This document shows positions 48,690 through 59,624 of a DNA stretch of 64,000 nucleotides, one piece after another. Numbering within the stretch: the stretch's first letter is position 1; the number at the start of each line of letters is the position of its first letter. The stretch is from the NCBI GenBank assembly GCA_965153455.1, contig OZ234493.1, positions 18,714,213 to 18,778,212 of the forward strand, in the 5' to 3' direction. Under the pieces are notes generated by a model. That model was not told where the DNA came from, did not search any database, and saw nothing but the letters and a program-made list of their open reading frames with translations. Source of the stretch: Sphagnum compactum (taxonomy: Eukaryota > Bryophyta > Sphagnopsida > Sphagnales). A program made the translations under genes and the position numbers.

Positions 48690-49065
48690 TCAACCTCCTC
48701 TACTTCCAACAAGTGTAACTCCCTTATAGCAAGCCCGATGAGGCTGAAATTTTGGGAGAGCCTTCTACACCTTCTAAGCTAAAACTAATTCAAATTTGAC
48801 ACAAATCCAATGGTGGATTTGAGAGAAACAACTAATTGAACAAAAAGTCCAGAGGCTTCACCATGGAAATCATTCCATGAAACCCACTTCAACCCCCTCT
48901 ACTTCCAACCCTTGTAGCTTCCTTACAAAAAGCCCGATCAAGCCGAATTTTTGGGAGGGCCTTCTACACCTTCTAAGCTAAAACTGATTTAAATTTGACA
49001 CAAATCCAACGGTGGATTTGAGAGAAACAACTAATTGAACCAAAGTCCAGAGGCTTTGCCACAAG
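48690..49065. repeat. Tandem duplication, 199-bp period
   Basis: The block starting CTACTTCCAAC near 48700, with CCTTCTACACCTTCTAAGCT and GGTGGATTTGAGAGAAACAA, recurs at 48899. There are two copies with moderate divergence. It lies in the part of the Ty3 element that appears inverted. Confidence 0.8.
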
Positions 49066-49973
49066 CACTTGTTACACAAGTTCCTTTCATGCTTAATCCT
49101 TACACACACACTTCCCATGAGCACCTCTCCACACATAAGAACTAAAACACAATCTTCCTCACACTCATTCTCCTTCCCTCTTCTTTTTTTCTTTTCACAT
49201 ACACAAGAAGTCCTTTTTTTCGCAAGCCTCCATGACCTTCCTTGAGCTTGTTTCCCTTGTCCAATGAAAGCTTCGAAATCCTTTTTCACCAATCAATGGC
49301 CTCCTCATCTTTCAAGGGCCAATGAGAATTTGAGAATGAATTGCCATCCAATTGAAATTAGGATGAGAATCTTTGGGCCCAATGAAACACAAGAGATATT
49401 CCATCCTCCAATCAAAGAGGATGACAATCCTCATGACTAATGGGATTGGAGGATCCAACCTCCCCCTTATCTTGGATATCTTGATGAAGTCTCTTGAGCT
49501 TGATCCTTATCTTTTTTGTTCGTTGACCCTCACATCCTACTTCTTCATCCTAATTACTTCAAGTAACTAACTACCAGGATAATTTATCGGTAGTAACAAG
49601 GAAGAGTCCTTGAGTTCTTACTTGACTAATTCAATGGTTGAAGTAACATTTTCGTGTAACATTTACTCCTTTGATATTCCCTACCTATTTACTTTACTAT
49701 GCGCTAATTAATTATGTAGTACATAGTAAATTATAATTACAATTTGCATCACAAAAAAAAACTCCCACATACCTCTAGATCCACCGTTGAATTTAGGGTT
49801 TGATGAATCCCTTAGATCTAGGGTGTTCGAGTTTTCATGAGGTTCCGCCGTCACTCCCACACCTTACGCCTACCCTAATTTGTTAAATAAAAAGGCCTCG
49901 ACCCCTTTTGAACGCAAGTACCACCTTGTTTGTACTACCTTCTTGGTTTTTGTTGATGCAGGTGCAACTAGTC

Positions 49974-50387
49974 ATGGCGGACGATGACGCTATGCCTTCA
50001 AATCCTCTAGTCGCACCCGTACAACAAGAAGAGCTTGAAGAAGCACTGCTCGACTTGAATGTTTCTCAACGGCCGCACGAAGAAGAACCGCCCAGGAGAG
50101 TGGTGCGCACTCGAGTCGATCGTTCGGTATGGGATCGTCGATTGTCTCTTAACCCACATGCCTTAACAATTTATTTAGAGTTTGTTCCTGCTCGTGGAGC
50201 CGCGCCAGAAAGGTTTGAAAAGTGCTAGTGCGAAGATGATGATGTCCGTCTCCATTGTCGAACGTGGGTTCCCGGTGATGGCCATTATCGTTGGCTACGA
50301 GGCCCGATCAACCCACTTCCCTTGGAGCATCGAGCCGAGTACCTCGTTCGCACCATTCGCCGCATCCTAGATTTTTTTCAACTGTGA
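49974..50387 (+). pseudogene. Compact GC-richer open frame with one in-frame TAG, unknown product
   Basis: Beginning at ATG 49974 (MADDDAMPSNPLVAPVQQEE), a frame runs 138 codons to TGA 50385-50387, with a single TAG at 50226-50228. After the TAG the same frame continues with a coherent basic segment (RLHCRTWVPGDGHYRWLRGP, HRAEYLVRTIRRIL). The N-terminal half is acidic and the middle Arg-rich (EEPPRRVVRTRVDRSVWDRR). CpG and GC content are clearly above the neighbourhood. An acceptor-like TTGTTGATGCAG stands before the ATG. I recognise no family. It could be a captured host-gene fragment, an accessory frame of a nested element, or a young insertion; it is antisense to the original element if the surrounding inversion is real. 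Confidence 0.45.
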
Positions 50388-50879
50388 TCTATCCTTTAAG
50401 TCAGTTATTCAGTTGTAATTCACCTAAGGCTACTCAGGCGGAAATGTTAATACTTAAGCTTGATTTGGATTGTATTTAAGAATCTAATAGAATGAGAACT
50501 AAATAAATATGTAATAGGACTGCATCCTAAAATCTTACAAGTACATCATTAGTGCTTGAAGGTCATTCTACAGACTAACTTAACATTGTCATGGTGAAAT
50601 GTTATTGTTAATTATGAGCTTGTATTCCCAATATATCAATAAATCCCATCTAATTTTACATCCCTTTTCCCTTCTCCACAACATAAAAAAGGACAATGCA
50701 CTTTAAAAGGTTTACTAGGTGCTTAACTGATTAAGCAATACATCAACTGAAATAAAGAAGTACTATATGCCTAGAAATATCACAAAAGCTGATTCAACTA
50801 CTAATAATCACTACTTGGAGGCTTATAAGCATTCAAATCATTAGTACTAAGGAAAATTACGGAACTAAAGCTTAATTAA

Positions 50880-51610
50880 TTGTTGAGCTATAATCCATGG
50901 CTCACAGCAACCCTTACACTTTACCAAATACTCTTCGACTCTAAGGCATGTTTGTTTTGCGTGAAGTATGTTTTTGATTTCGGCAACTAGCTTATGTTCA
51001 ATAACATGCACTTCTGATCACACCTTTTGCTTTTGGTATGGTCTTTGTTCATCACGCAGAAACAACTTTAATTTTGAAACATGAAAGGTCAAATGTGCCA
51101 CACAATTAATCAACAACTTCAAAATATACATTTTGGGGTGTGGTTTAAATGCAAAATTTTGTAAAGCCCCGTGTATATGACAAGGAAATGTGGGGCCAAT
51201 CCATCGGGCATTTTAAAATTTTAGATGTTCAACCACACATGTTGCCCAATTTCAAACTCCACATGCCTTCGTGTTGGCATGTTTTCATATCAATTTTGAA
51301 TTTGCTCCAAGAACTTCTTAATTCAGGTGTATAATTTTTCACATTCTTTGACCATTTTCACAACGTCTTCCTTGGAATGATCCTTTTGTCCCATGGGAAT
51401 GGCTAACTCCATTGGCTTCCTAACTTCTTTCCCTAACGTTAATTTGAACAAAAACATCTTTGTTGTTGAATGTGTTGTGGAGTTGTAACAAAACTCCACT
51501 AGACCTAAATATTCGCCTTAATCCTTTTGATCGATGTTCACATAATTTCTGAACTATTGATTCCCATTGACATTTTTGGCACCACCTGAACTAGTTTGAA
51601 CAAGAGAAGG
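50880..51610 (-). pseudogene. Integrase C-terminus and chromodomain of the Ty3 element, inverted
   Basis: Read on the minus strand: FRNYVNIDQKD, LGLVEFCYNSTTHSTTKMFL, PMELAIPMGQKDHSKEDVVK, a GQHVWLN block (GPY/F region), NCVAHLTFHVSKLKLFL, and finally VIEHKLVAEIKNILHAKQ with EEYLVKCKGC. The last is a chromodomain remnant (family EYLVKWKG; Trp is Cys here). This continues the integrase that breaks off at ~48235 on the plus strand. LTRs, PBS and PPT are all in plus orientation, so an internal inversion is the simplest explanation. A TGA and several stops are present. Confidence 0.78.
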
Positions 51611-52960
51611 GTCATAAATTTGGAGTGAAAAGAACTCAAACGGTGCAAGCAATATGTTTTGTACATACTTGCTACCTTGTTTTCTACTTAAAAACACCAA
51701 AAAAATAATTTTACAAACTTCTAACCTTCCATTACCATTTCAAAACAAATACTTTTTTTAGTTTTTTCATGGACATCTCTAGCCTCCCTCTAGCTTTTTA
51801 AAGTAATTTGTGTCATATTATTTGAACTTGAAAAAGTACCCCAAAAATATCCCCAACAATTTCATTATTTTTCAAGGGTTGGGGATGATTTAATTTATGA
51901 AAACAAACTCCATTAATCAAAAACATATATTCGAATGTTCACCACATCAATATTGAGGTGCATGAAAAAAAACTGAATACTTGCAAAAACATTTCACCTA
52001 CTTGCAAGTACTTGAACATTATTTTTTCAAATTGCCACAAATTTTAGGTCCAATTCAAGTACTTGCAATTAGTGTAAAACAACATGATTATAACAAGTTA
52101 ACTTTTGAAGTTCATGTAAACAATAGTTAAAAAATAATGTTATTATCTTCATGAAATCATCTACTTGTTAGTCCTTTTATATAGACACCCCAATATTTTG
52201 TTGCTTACATTATTTTGTGTATGTTTTAACATGTTTTCACCCCAAAAGGAAAAGAAAAACCCATCTACAAATGGTCTAAGTGTTGATGAAATCATCAACC
52301 CCCTTTAAAGTGGGGGAGAGTGCCCACAAAATAACAAAAGGAGTTAACCTCATTAATCTTGGGGGGGGGGGGTTAAGGGTTTTCACAAGCATGGTTGGCA
52401 ATGAAAATGTTAATGTTTGTGGTGGAAGAAGTGGATGAGAAAGGCAAGGAGGTGGTAATCAATGGACTTGGAGTTGGACTCGAATAAAAAGCTCTAATGC
52501 TTGGTCAAGTGAGATCGAAGTGGTGGTGCATATGAATAAAATGGCACATCCCTGAGTGGAGGAGTCAAACTTCTTGTGCATGAACTTACGAATCATGTCC
52601 CATTTGGGTAAAGGGGATTTGAACACTAAAGACTAGTTCAACACTATATGTTAGTATGTTTGTAACCCTTGTTTAGTGTGGTGATTAAAATCTCCAAGTT
52701 AAATTCGAAGTGGACTCCAAGGAAAGTAGAGATGACCACGAGGGGGAATTTGGGGAAGACACCAAAAGTGAATGTACTAGGTGAAAACAAAAAACTCATT
52801 CGATAATACCTCCTTCGCTAAAAACACATAAACACAACACAAATGGTTTCCTTTGATCAAGAAGTAACTAATCCCACCATGGGATCAAAGTGAGAAAGGC
52901 GACAAAAGTGCTTAAGAGCGATCACCCCTAAGTAATATCAACAAGAATGTTGACATTTCT

Positions 52961-52974
52961 AAAATGGGGGAGAA
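52961..52974 (+). promoter_or_regulatory. Polypurine tract of the Ty3 element
   Basis: AAAATGGGGGAGAA stands directly before the 3' LTR, as expected for the plus-strand primer. A related AAAGTGGGGGAGAG at ~52306 and a run of 12 G (52361-52372) lie upstream. Confidence 0.8.
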
Positions 52975-53489
52975 TGACATGCCCTTCTAGGCAGACCTTC
53001 AAGTGGGAATATTTGCTTAGTCGGGGCCTAAGTCTAAACCATTGTGGGCCAACCCCTATGGTGGATTGGGTTGCATGTTTAAGTGTTGGATTGGGTTTGA
53101 CTCCCGGTTTAGTAGCACTCATGAGCCACGTAGGTGCTAACGAGTGAAGGTTTAAAGAAGGGGACTTGAAGAGATGTTGGTGCTAATGAGTGAGGGTTTG
53201 AAGAAGGGGACTTGAAGAGATGTCCTCAATGCGTTAAGTCTTTCACACAAGTATAAGAAAGAGACGGAAGATAATAATCCTAGGTGACAAGGCTTTGTAC
53301 CATTTCTATCCGCAATGGGTTGACTCCCACCTGTTTAGAGGTTGAGGTTAATCCTAGGTTACGAGACAAGTTTAAATGTTGAAACTCATTTAGTGCGTGT
53401 CTTGCCATGTGAAGGTAGTTTAGGTGTTTATCAAGGAGTGAGATTGGACACGAAGGCGCAAGGGCACCAAGGCAAATCTGGGTGTGAGA
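52975..53489 (+). repeat. 3' LTR of the Ty3 element
   Basis: It begins TGACATGCCCTTCTAGGCAG and aligns with the 5' LTR. It is 515 bp and contains a 43-bp tandem duplication (GTTGGTGCTAA.GAGTGA...GACTTGAAGAGAT, about 53130-53222) absent from the 5' LTR. Confidence 0.85.
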
Positions 53490-53651
53490 GTATACTTGGA
53501 ACTAGTAGTAAACATTATCTTCAATACTTTATCACAATGTTGAACATTTCAACCGTCTCCTGCTTTGCTCAAATTTGTTTGACCCTAAGCTTCTGTGCGC
53601 CAACCCCCAAAAAAAGAAATTCCTAAAAATGATCCTATTTCCCTTGGGCGC

Positions 53652-54075
53652 CACCAAAGTATTCCCAAAGTGAACCTCTTGCCCCCGCGGCCAAAGACTT
53701 TGTCAACTCGGTAAACTTCGTTCCATGTGTCTTACCTCTCTATAAGTCACTGATCCGATTATTATTTTAATCGTATTGTGCTCGCCTTTTGAATCGCAGT
53801 ATTATTTTAAAGCCTAAGGTACTTCGACTTTGGAGTCTGAAGTCCACACCTTCCAAAGAAATTCGTAAACTGAACCTCTTCCCCCGGCCCTGCCGAAGGT
53901 CTATTCCCAAAGCGGATCCCTTGCTTGGGAACCGCGTAAGACTTTGTCTCCTTTGTGAACTTTGCTCCATGTGTCTTACCATTAATTTAATCCTAATATG
54001 CGCACGTTTGGAATCCCAGTATTATTTTAGAGCCTAAGGTACTTTCTCTTTGGACTCCACAAAGTCCAAGGCAAA
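53652..54075. repeat. Imperfect tandem duplication upstream of the ROCO gene
   Basis: The block TTCCCAAAGTGAACCTCTTG ... CCATGTGTCTTACC ... CAGTATTATTTTAAAGCCTA (53652-53850) recurs with changes at about 53899-54070. The period is roughly 240 bp. It ends ~780 bases before the ROCO start codon and could contribute promoter sequence; this is inference. Confidence 0.65.
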
Positions 54076-54847
54076 GCCCACATCCAGATTTCTTTCGTGA
54101 TTGATGGAGCTCATGCAAAGGACCTACAGACCACAACTCCGGATTCTGGAAGGTCTGGTAGTTCAAGGTTGTATCCATCTCGAGAGACTCAAGGCTCTCA
54201 TTTCGGATGTGCTCGAAGTGACGAAGACTGTTTTTTCGCAGTAGCCATCGAGTTGAACGGACAGGGGGTTGGCAGAGTGAAAGACGCGCGTGGGCAGTAA
54301 TAGCAGCAGGAGGAGTGGGGAGAGTTGTTGGGATCACAGCATCTTAATTCGGAATAGGAGTAGGTCCCTCCACAACGTCAAGGAACCATACATGAAGTGG
54401 AAAGTAAGATGTGCAATTGGGGCAGAGCTCCTGCAAGCATTATCGTATGTCTTCTCCAAGCTAGTTGTACCATGATGCAATGTTCAACATCGAAGTAGGA
54501 GCTCTGGGGTGATGTCGAGTTGCAGCGGCCGTGATTATTTTATGATCAAGGTGTGGAGTTCTTGAACGACCCTAACCTCATTAGTGTACTCTCATGGTCT
54601 GCCTAGACTGAATCGATCCAGGATAGTTATGGCAAGGGAGCTGCCGTGGTGTAGATCAGTGTTTTTTCCAAATGATTTTTAACAAATAGCCTTATGGCGA
54701 CAGTCTGCCTCAGCTGGCACCCTAAAACCACATGCGAAGACACCTCTAATAGGGCCTATCCACGCAATACAATGTTAAGGCTACTGTTGATTTTGGCTCA
54801 GAAACACCCCAAAAATCTTAGTAGATAGTAGTCGCCAGACCCAAATC
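54076..54847. other. Upstream region of the ROCO gene
   Basis: GC content is higher than in the flanking transposons. Short plus-strand frames occur (for example 54290-54475, ending AIGAELLQALSYVFSKLVVP), but no domain is recognised. A 5' exon or leader of the ROCO gene is possible. Confidence 0.35.
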
Positions 54848-57800
54848 ATGGACCATACCGACACTAAACGGATCATTGCCGGTGGATATGCGCTTGAGTC
54901 TTATGTTCTTAGGTCTCCCCATATCCTCATACCTCAGCTGAACGTCAAATTTCGTCCTTCTTCTAATGGTGAGTACTTTGACATGTCCTATGAAGCCATA
55001 GAGAAGAAGTCTAACGCTCATGTACGTCCTCAGCGAAAAGGTTCTATCAGCATCAGCAAAGAAGATTACCTGATGCTGATGAGGTCCATAGGTGACAGGC
55101 GGAATGTCGGATCCACCTGTTTGCAGTACCTTTGGCCTTCGGATAAGCTGGATTCTGTAGTCTCAGGTTTCTTTCTCAGTTGTAGTGGGGGTTTTACCCA
55201 GCTTTGTCGAGCTCTATGCACCAACAGGACCATGTCGACCTTACAGATTCAACTGTCAGGAAAAGCACCGGATGTTTTAGCTCTTTTTCGAGCTTTCGAC
55301 ACCAATGTTTCCTCCCCGAGTCAATTGTTGACAATAGATCCAGCGGAAAAACGGATGATGGAAGTTGCCATTGCGATGAAGGTTGCAATAAAAGAAATTG
55401 CCTTTCTGCTATGTTATAACGAAGCTTTGCAAACTATTCAGATTCAAAGTGACAACAATTCTGATCAAGATTGGGTTAAATTGGTGCGACCACTGACTAA
55501 GGATCTAGATGTTCAGCAAGAAGATGTTCAGCAGCAATCACACGTGGACCTTGCTAAGCTCCATGTGACAATTTCGGGGAGTGCAATGCCTGCTGCAGTA
55601 TGCAATCTTGCTTTCCATGAGGTGTTCCAAAGCTCAACCCTGAAAGAGCTTACAGTTGAAACCTCGGACCATTATTGGGACATGCTGGACAGTAGTCGCA
55701 GCTGTGCATTGCTCCAAGCATTGGTCAGACCATTGATTGCGGATGAAGCTGGTCAGGAAGCAAAAGCCAACCTTAGCAAGCTCACTCTTGTACTTCCACA
55801 TGTCGGAGTGAGTGGAAGTTGGTCTCCTGCAATATTTGCAGAAATCTTACCTGAGTTATTACAGAGAAATTCCACACTAAAAGAGCTCACAGTGAAAGCT
55901 CCTGAGGGAAGAGATGAGGGAAGAGAACCTGTGTGCACTATTAGAATCTTTGAAGGAGAACAAATCCCTTGAAATCCTTGACCTGTCTGAATGTCAAGGG
56001 ATACTTACTCAGAGGGTTATTCCTACCCTTATGGATATCCTCTTAGTGAATTTCACTTTGAGAGATATCAATTTTGGAGACTCTTCAATCTGGTATGGTG
56101 TGAAGGAACAACTACAAAAGAATGAGAAGTACATGCAATCATGTTTGAGGAAGCTTCCAGTGGCCAAGGCACAGGCTGCAAGAGTGTTCTTGTGCGGTGG
56201 TCCATATGCTGGTATGTGCCATGGAATTGGTGTGATTCTTCACATGCTCTGTGTCACATAGAATTTGGAGGGCTGTTGGCCAACCTTTCTTCCTGTCCAA
56301 AAGCAGTCTTTTCTAACCTGCACAATCTTCCATAACTTCTTCAGCAATTGCATCTTGGGCTGCATTTCTAGATTTAATCCAATTATTGAGATCCTCCAGA
56401 TTTGCAGATAACCTGTGACAGTTTTAACATTCAAAAGCATGTAATAGATTTGAGAATGGTAGCAAGGGAATGGCAGTCTGGCTCTAGCATAACATGACAG
56501 CTTGAACTTTGATGGCAAGCAGACATAACAGCTCAATAGGGAGAAGTCAATGGGGACAGCCTTGTAGTTTGTTGTTTTTCTCCCGCTTGAAATCCCCTTG
56601 CCACAGAGGAGTTTATGGTTCATGCTATGTAGCTAATTGGTAATGAATTCTTGCAGGTAAGACAACATTGCGAAAAATCCTCATCCGCTGTAGTGAACCT
56701 GGCAGCAAGTTTCGCAAAACCTATCTCAGTCCTTGCAAAGATCTTGTGGTGAAATCTCATGATGGCATTCAAAAATTACTCCATGGACCTTTTCAGCTTG
56801 CACTACGCACACGTGGAATTGAGATTTGTGGCTTGAAAAACAATGCAGGAATAAGGTTGTCCATCTGGGATATGGGCGGTCAAGAAGAGTACCATGCCTT
56901 TCATGACTTCATGTTCCCCAATCTTAGCGACACAGGAAACCCATCCTCATTTCTCCTTGTCTGCAGCCCATTCACAAGTGTGCACATGAATGCAAAGAAA
57001 CAACCTGAAGTCATATTTCAGGAGTTGGAGTACTGGCTTCGATTCATTGCTTCCAATACCAGGAAGTCCATCTCCTTCAAACCGAAAGTTGTTGTGGTTT
57101 TGACTCATGCTGACAAAGTTGCTGGGCTTGCTACTTGGGCAAAAGGGATTGTCACACGATTGCAGAGGAATTTTGGTGATGCATTAGATCTATCACCCGA
57201 GCCCATTGCTGTCGATGCAAGATCCTCTCATTCTTGTAACTCCATAGCTTGTCTTATCCAAGACAACACCCAGGCCATGCTTGAGAAGTTACCACCTGTC
57301 TATGAGGTGTGCAGTGTGATGAGGCTTGTCCTTGCAGACTGGAGATTGCAACATCCAGAGTGTCCATTGATCAGTTGGCAGACATTCTCAGACCTCTGCC
57401 AAGATGCACAGGTGCCAGACTTGATTACATCTCTTGAAGGTTTTGCTCCAGAATATCTGCTTGTGGAGGAAAGGCGCAAAGCTGTTGCAGAATGTCTGCA
57501 CGACGCTGGAGATATCATTTTCATCAATGATTTTGATTTCATTGTGGTGGATTTGAATTGGTTTTGTCACCGGGTCATGGGCCACCTAATCCAGCTGAGT
57601 CATGACAAAATCAAAGATCAGAGCTCCATGGGATCTCCAGCAGATGGTTTTAGAACAAGGGAATACGTAGAAGCCATTCTGAATGACTCTTTGAAGACCT
57701 CTCGTGAGCTTGGTCGTCATGGAGGAAGTATGCAGAGTGTGAAAGCTGAGACTTTGGTGAAACTCATGTTGAGGTTGGAGTTGTGTTTCGAGAGAACGAC

Positions 57801-59624
57801 TGGATCCCTTGATGATGGTCTGTTCATTCCCACGACTCTAGCCAGAGAGTCTGGATGTCTGTGGCATTGGCCAGCAAGCAACTGTGATTTCCAATGCAAC
57901 ATTACAAAAGTCGTACACTTTGGACGGAGGCTTCAGTGTGATGATCAGAAGTGCACATTCATACCTCCTGGTTTATTTTGCCGATTACAGGTTTGAGTAC
58001 CACCTTGCATCTTTTCCAAGTCACTTCATTGATAATATTGAGGGAAAAAAGTTCTTGTTAATAATTATGCCCATAGCCATGCATCCACCATGATGATATA
58101 ATGTTTTGGGAACTTTGCATTTTCTGAAATTTTTAGGTAGAACAAGGATAGAAGTGAATCAAAAGATTATTGTTTGTTGACATGTTGTCATGGTTGTGCA
58201 TACAGGTCTCTTTGCACAACAAGTTTCTAGGACCTAGTAATCACATGACTGCTGATTACTTCCTTGAGAAGGACCTCATCCTCATTGTGTTTAATGGGGT
58301 GGAGATTGTGTTGGAATATCATGGGAACGTGGGTACTCATATTGATGTGTTGGTACGCTCAAACTCCATGAGCTTTGACGATGCTCTGGAGATTGTTCAT
58401 GAGCATGTCATGACACATGTTCAAGAACTTTGTGTCAGTTCAGGAGGCTGCCAAGGTGTCTTACTTGTGGAGGGGATTGTGCGACCAGAGTGTGTAAGGC
58501 AACAAATGTCTTTCATGCAAAGGCAAAATCAAGCAGTCCTTGTGGAAGATTTGAAGCGTGCAATTGAGGCTTCTGGGTCCAGAATGAGATCCTACCAGCA
58601 TACTTGGAGTCAATTGAAAGAAGGAGATCATGTCATTCTTGATTCAAGTTGTGAAGCAGCCATGGACCTCTTGGGAAGCAAGGAAAAAGAGGATGTGGAA
58701 AGACGACTTCGTGAGCTACGACATTCCAAGGGTTATGACCACACAATGAATCCCTTAGGTGGATTGACATCATCAATCCTGGAAGCACAGGATTCAACCT
58801 TCCCCAAACCCATGTTTTATGGTGAAAGCTCTAAAGTCCTTGTGCCCAGCTCAGGAGACAATAGAAGCAATGTGCAATGTCCTTCACCACAAGACCCAAC
58901 GTCTTCGGACCAGGACATAGTTTTGCGGAAGATTGAGGATTTGAGCATACAAATTAGCCATCTCGAAGAAAGGTTGTGTCCAATGACTAAACACGTCATT
59001 GATTTTTTCGTGAAGTCCTCACAACACCAAGTGCCACGCATTGTGTTGTTCACTAAAAATGATGCCTGTATGAAGCAGAGGTTGGTAACAAAGTTTGTGC
59101 CTGGAATGAAGGCTCTACGACTGCATCTTCTATGCGAATACAAGACACACGTGCACAAAGTGCTGGGGAAGCATGGATGTGAGGTGATTCTTCAAGAGAA
59201 GGAATGGGAGGAGATCCATGGATTGGTGGTGGAAGGGCTGAAGTGGGTCTTCCTGGCTATCAAAGTGGGAATGCACGTCACAATGGGGATAGGTGACCTG
59301 GTGCCTAATCCTAGCAAAGCATATGCAAAAGCTGTAAGTGATTCTGTGGGATCTCATTTGCCAATAGACTGGGCCACTGTTACACCTCAGGAACTTGTGA
59401 TGGATGCAGCTTCAGCTGTGAGAACTGCACAGAAAGAGTCTGCAGAACAATGGCTGGTGGACTTCTTGAAAGATAAATCTATTCTCAAAGACTTTGGCTT
59501 GCAGAGGGTGATATACAAGGATGAGCAGACAGCTGAAGTGGGATGGATTTGTGAAAAACATTTGAAGAAGGGTTTGCAATGTGGCGAACTTGCAAGACTT
59601 CCACATGGAGGAATGGGGCTGTAA
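54848..59624 (+). CDS. ROCO protein (LRR-Roc-COR), TORNADO1-like, with apparent frameshift in exon 1
   Basis: Three exons: 54848-56211, 56657-57990 and 58206-59624; about 1,370 residues, near the length of TORNADO1 of flowering plants, the plant ROCO protein needed for leaf and root patterning. Exon 1 holds degenerate LRRs (STLKELTVETSD, STLKELTVKAPEG, KSLEILDLSECQG). Intron 1 splits the first Gly codon of the P-loop, giving GGPYAGKTTLRKIL. The Roc GTPase has switch II IWDMGGQEEYHAF, G4 VVLTHADK and G5 AVDARS. COR follows (DIIFINDFDFIVVDLNWFCH; LRLELCFE; LFIPTTLA). A C-terminal region ends with EVGWICEKHLKKGLQCGELA. Exon 1 changes frame between ~55895 and 55925, beside a 12-bp duplication (TGAGGGAAGAGA twice). 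Exons 2 and 3 are open throughout. It is either a recent pseudogene, an allele, or an assembly error. The start is the first ATG of the long frame; an upstream exon is possible. Confidence 0.85.

Larger units (their letters stand above)
43006..53489 (+). mobile_element. Degraded Ty3-type (chromovirus) LTR retrotransposon with internal rearrangements
   Basis: The order is 5' LTR, tRNA-Met-type primer site, gag, protease, reverse transcriptase, RNase H, integrase, polypurine tract, 3' LTR. Protease-RT-RNase H-integrase order and a chromodomain after the integrase place it in Ty3 chromoviruses. Flanking GTATA (53490-53494) and TTATA (43001-43005) are the remains of a 5-bp duplication. The LTRs differ visibly and every domain has stops, so it is old and inactive. 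The integrase is split by an AT-rich insertion and its C-terminal part is inverted. It sits inside copy 2 of the 540-bp repeat. Confidence 0.88.
41767..53600 (+). repeat. Dispersed ~540-bp repeat, copy 2, split by two insertions
   Basis: Pieces at 41767-41990, 42791-43005 and 53490-53600 join into the sequence of copy 1 (8761-9300). The first gap holds an 800-bp hAT-type element; the second holds the ~10.5-kb Ty3 element. Copy 1 shows both empty sites (TATTGAC followed by TTTTGG, and GTATACTTGGAAC). Confidence 0.78.

Noticed and set aside
52300-52375. Second polypurine-like tract and 12-G run as evidence of another LTR
   Set aside because: No sequence after it matches either LTR of the element.
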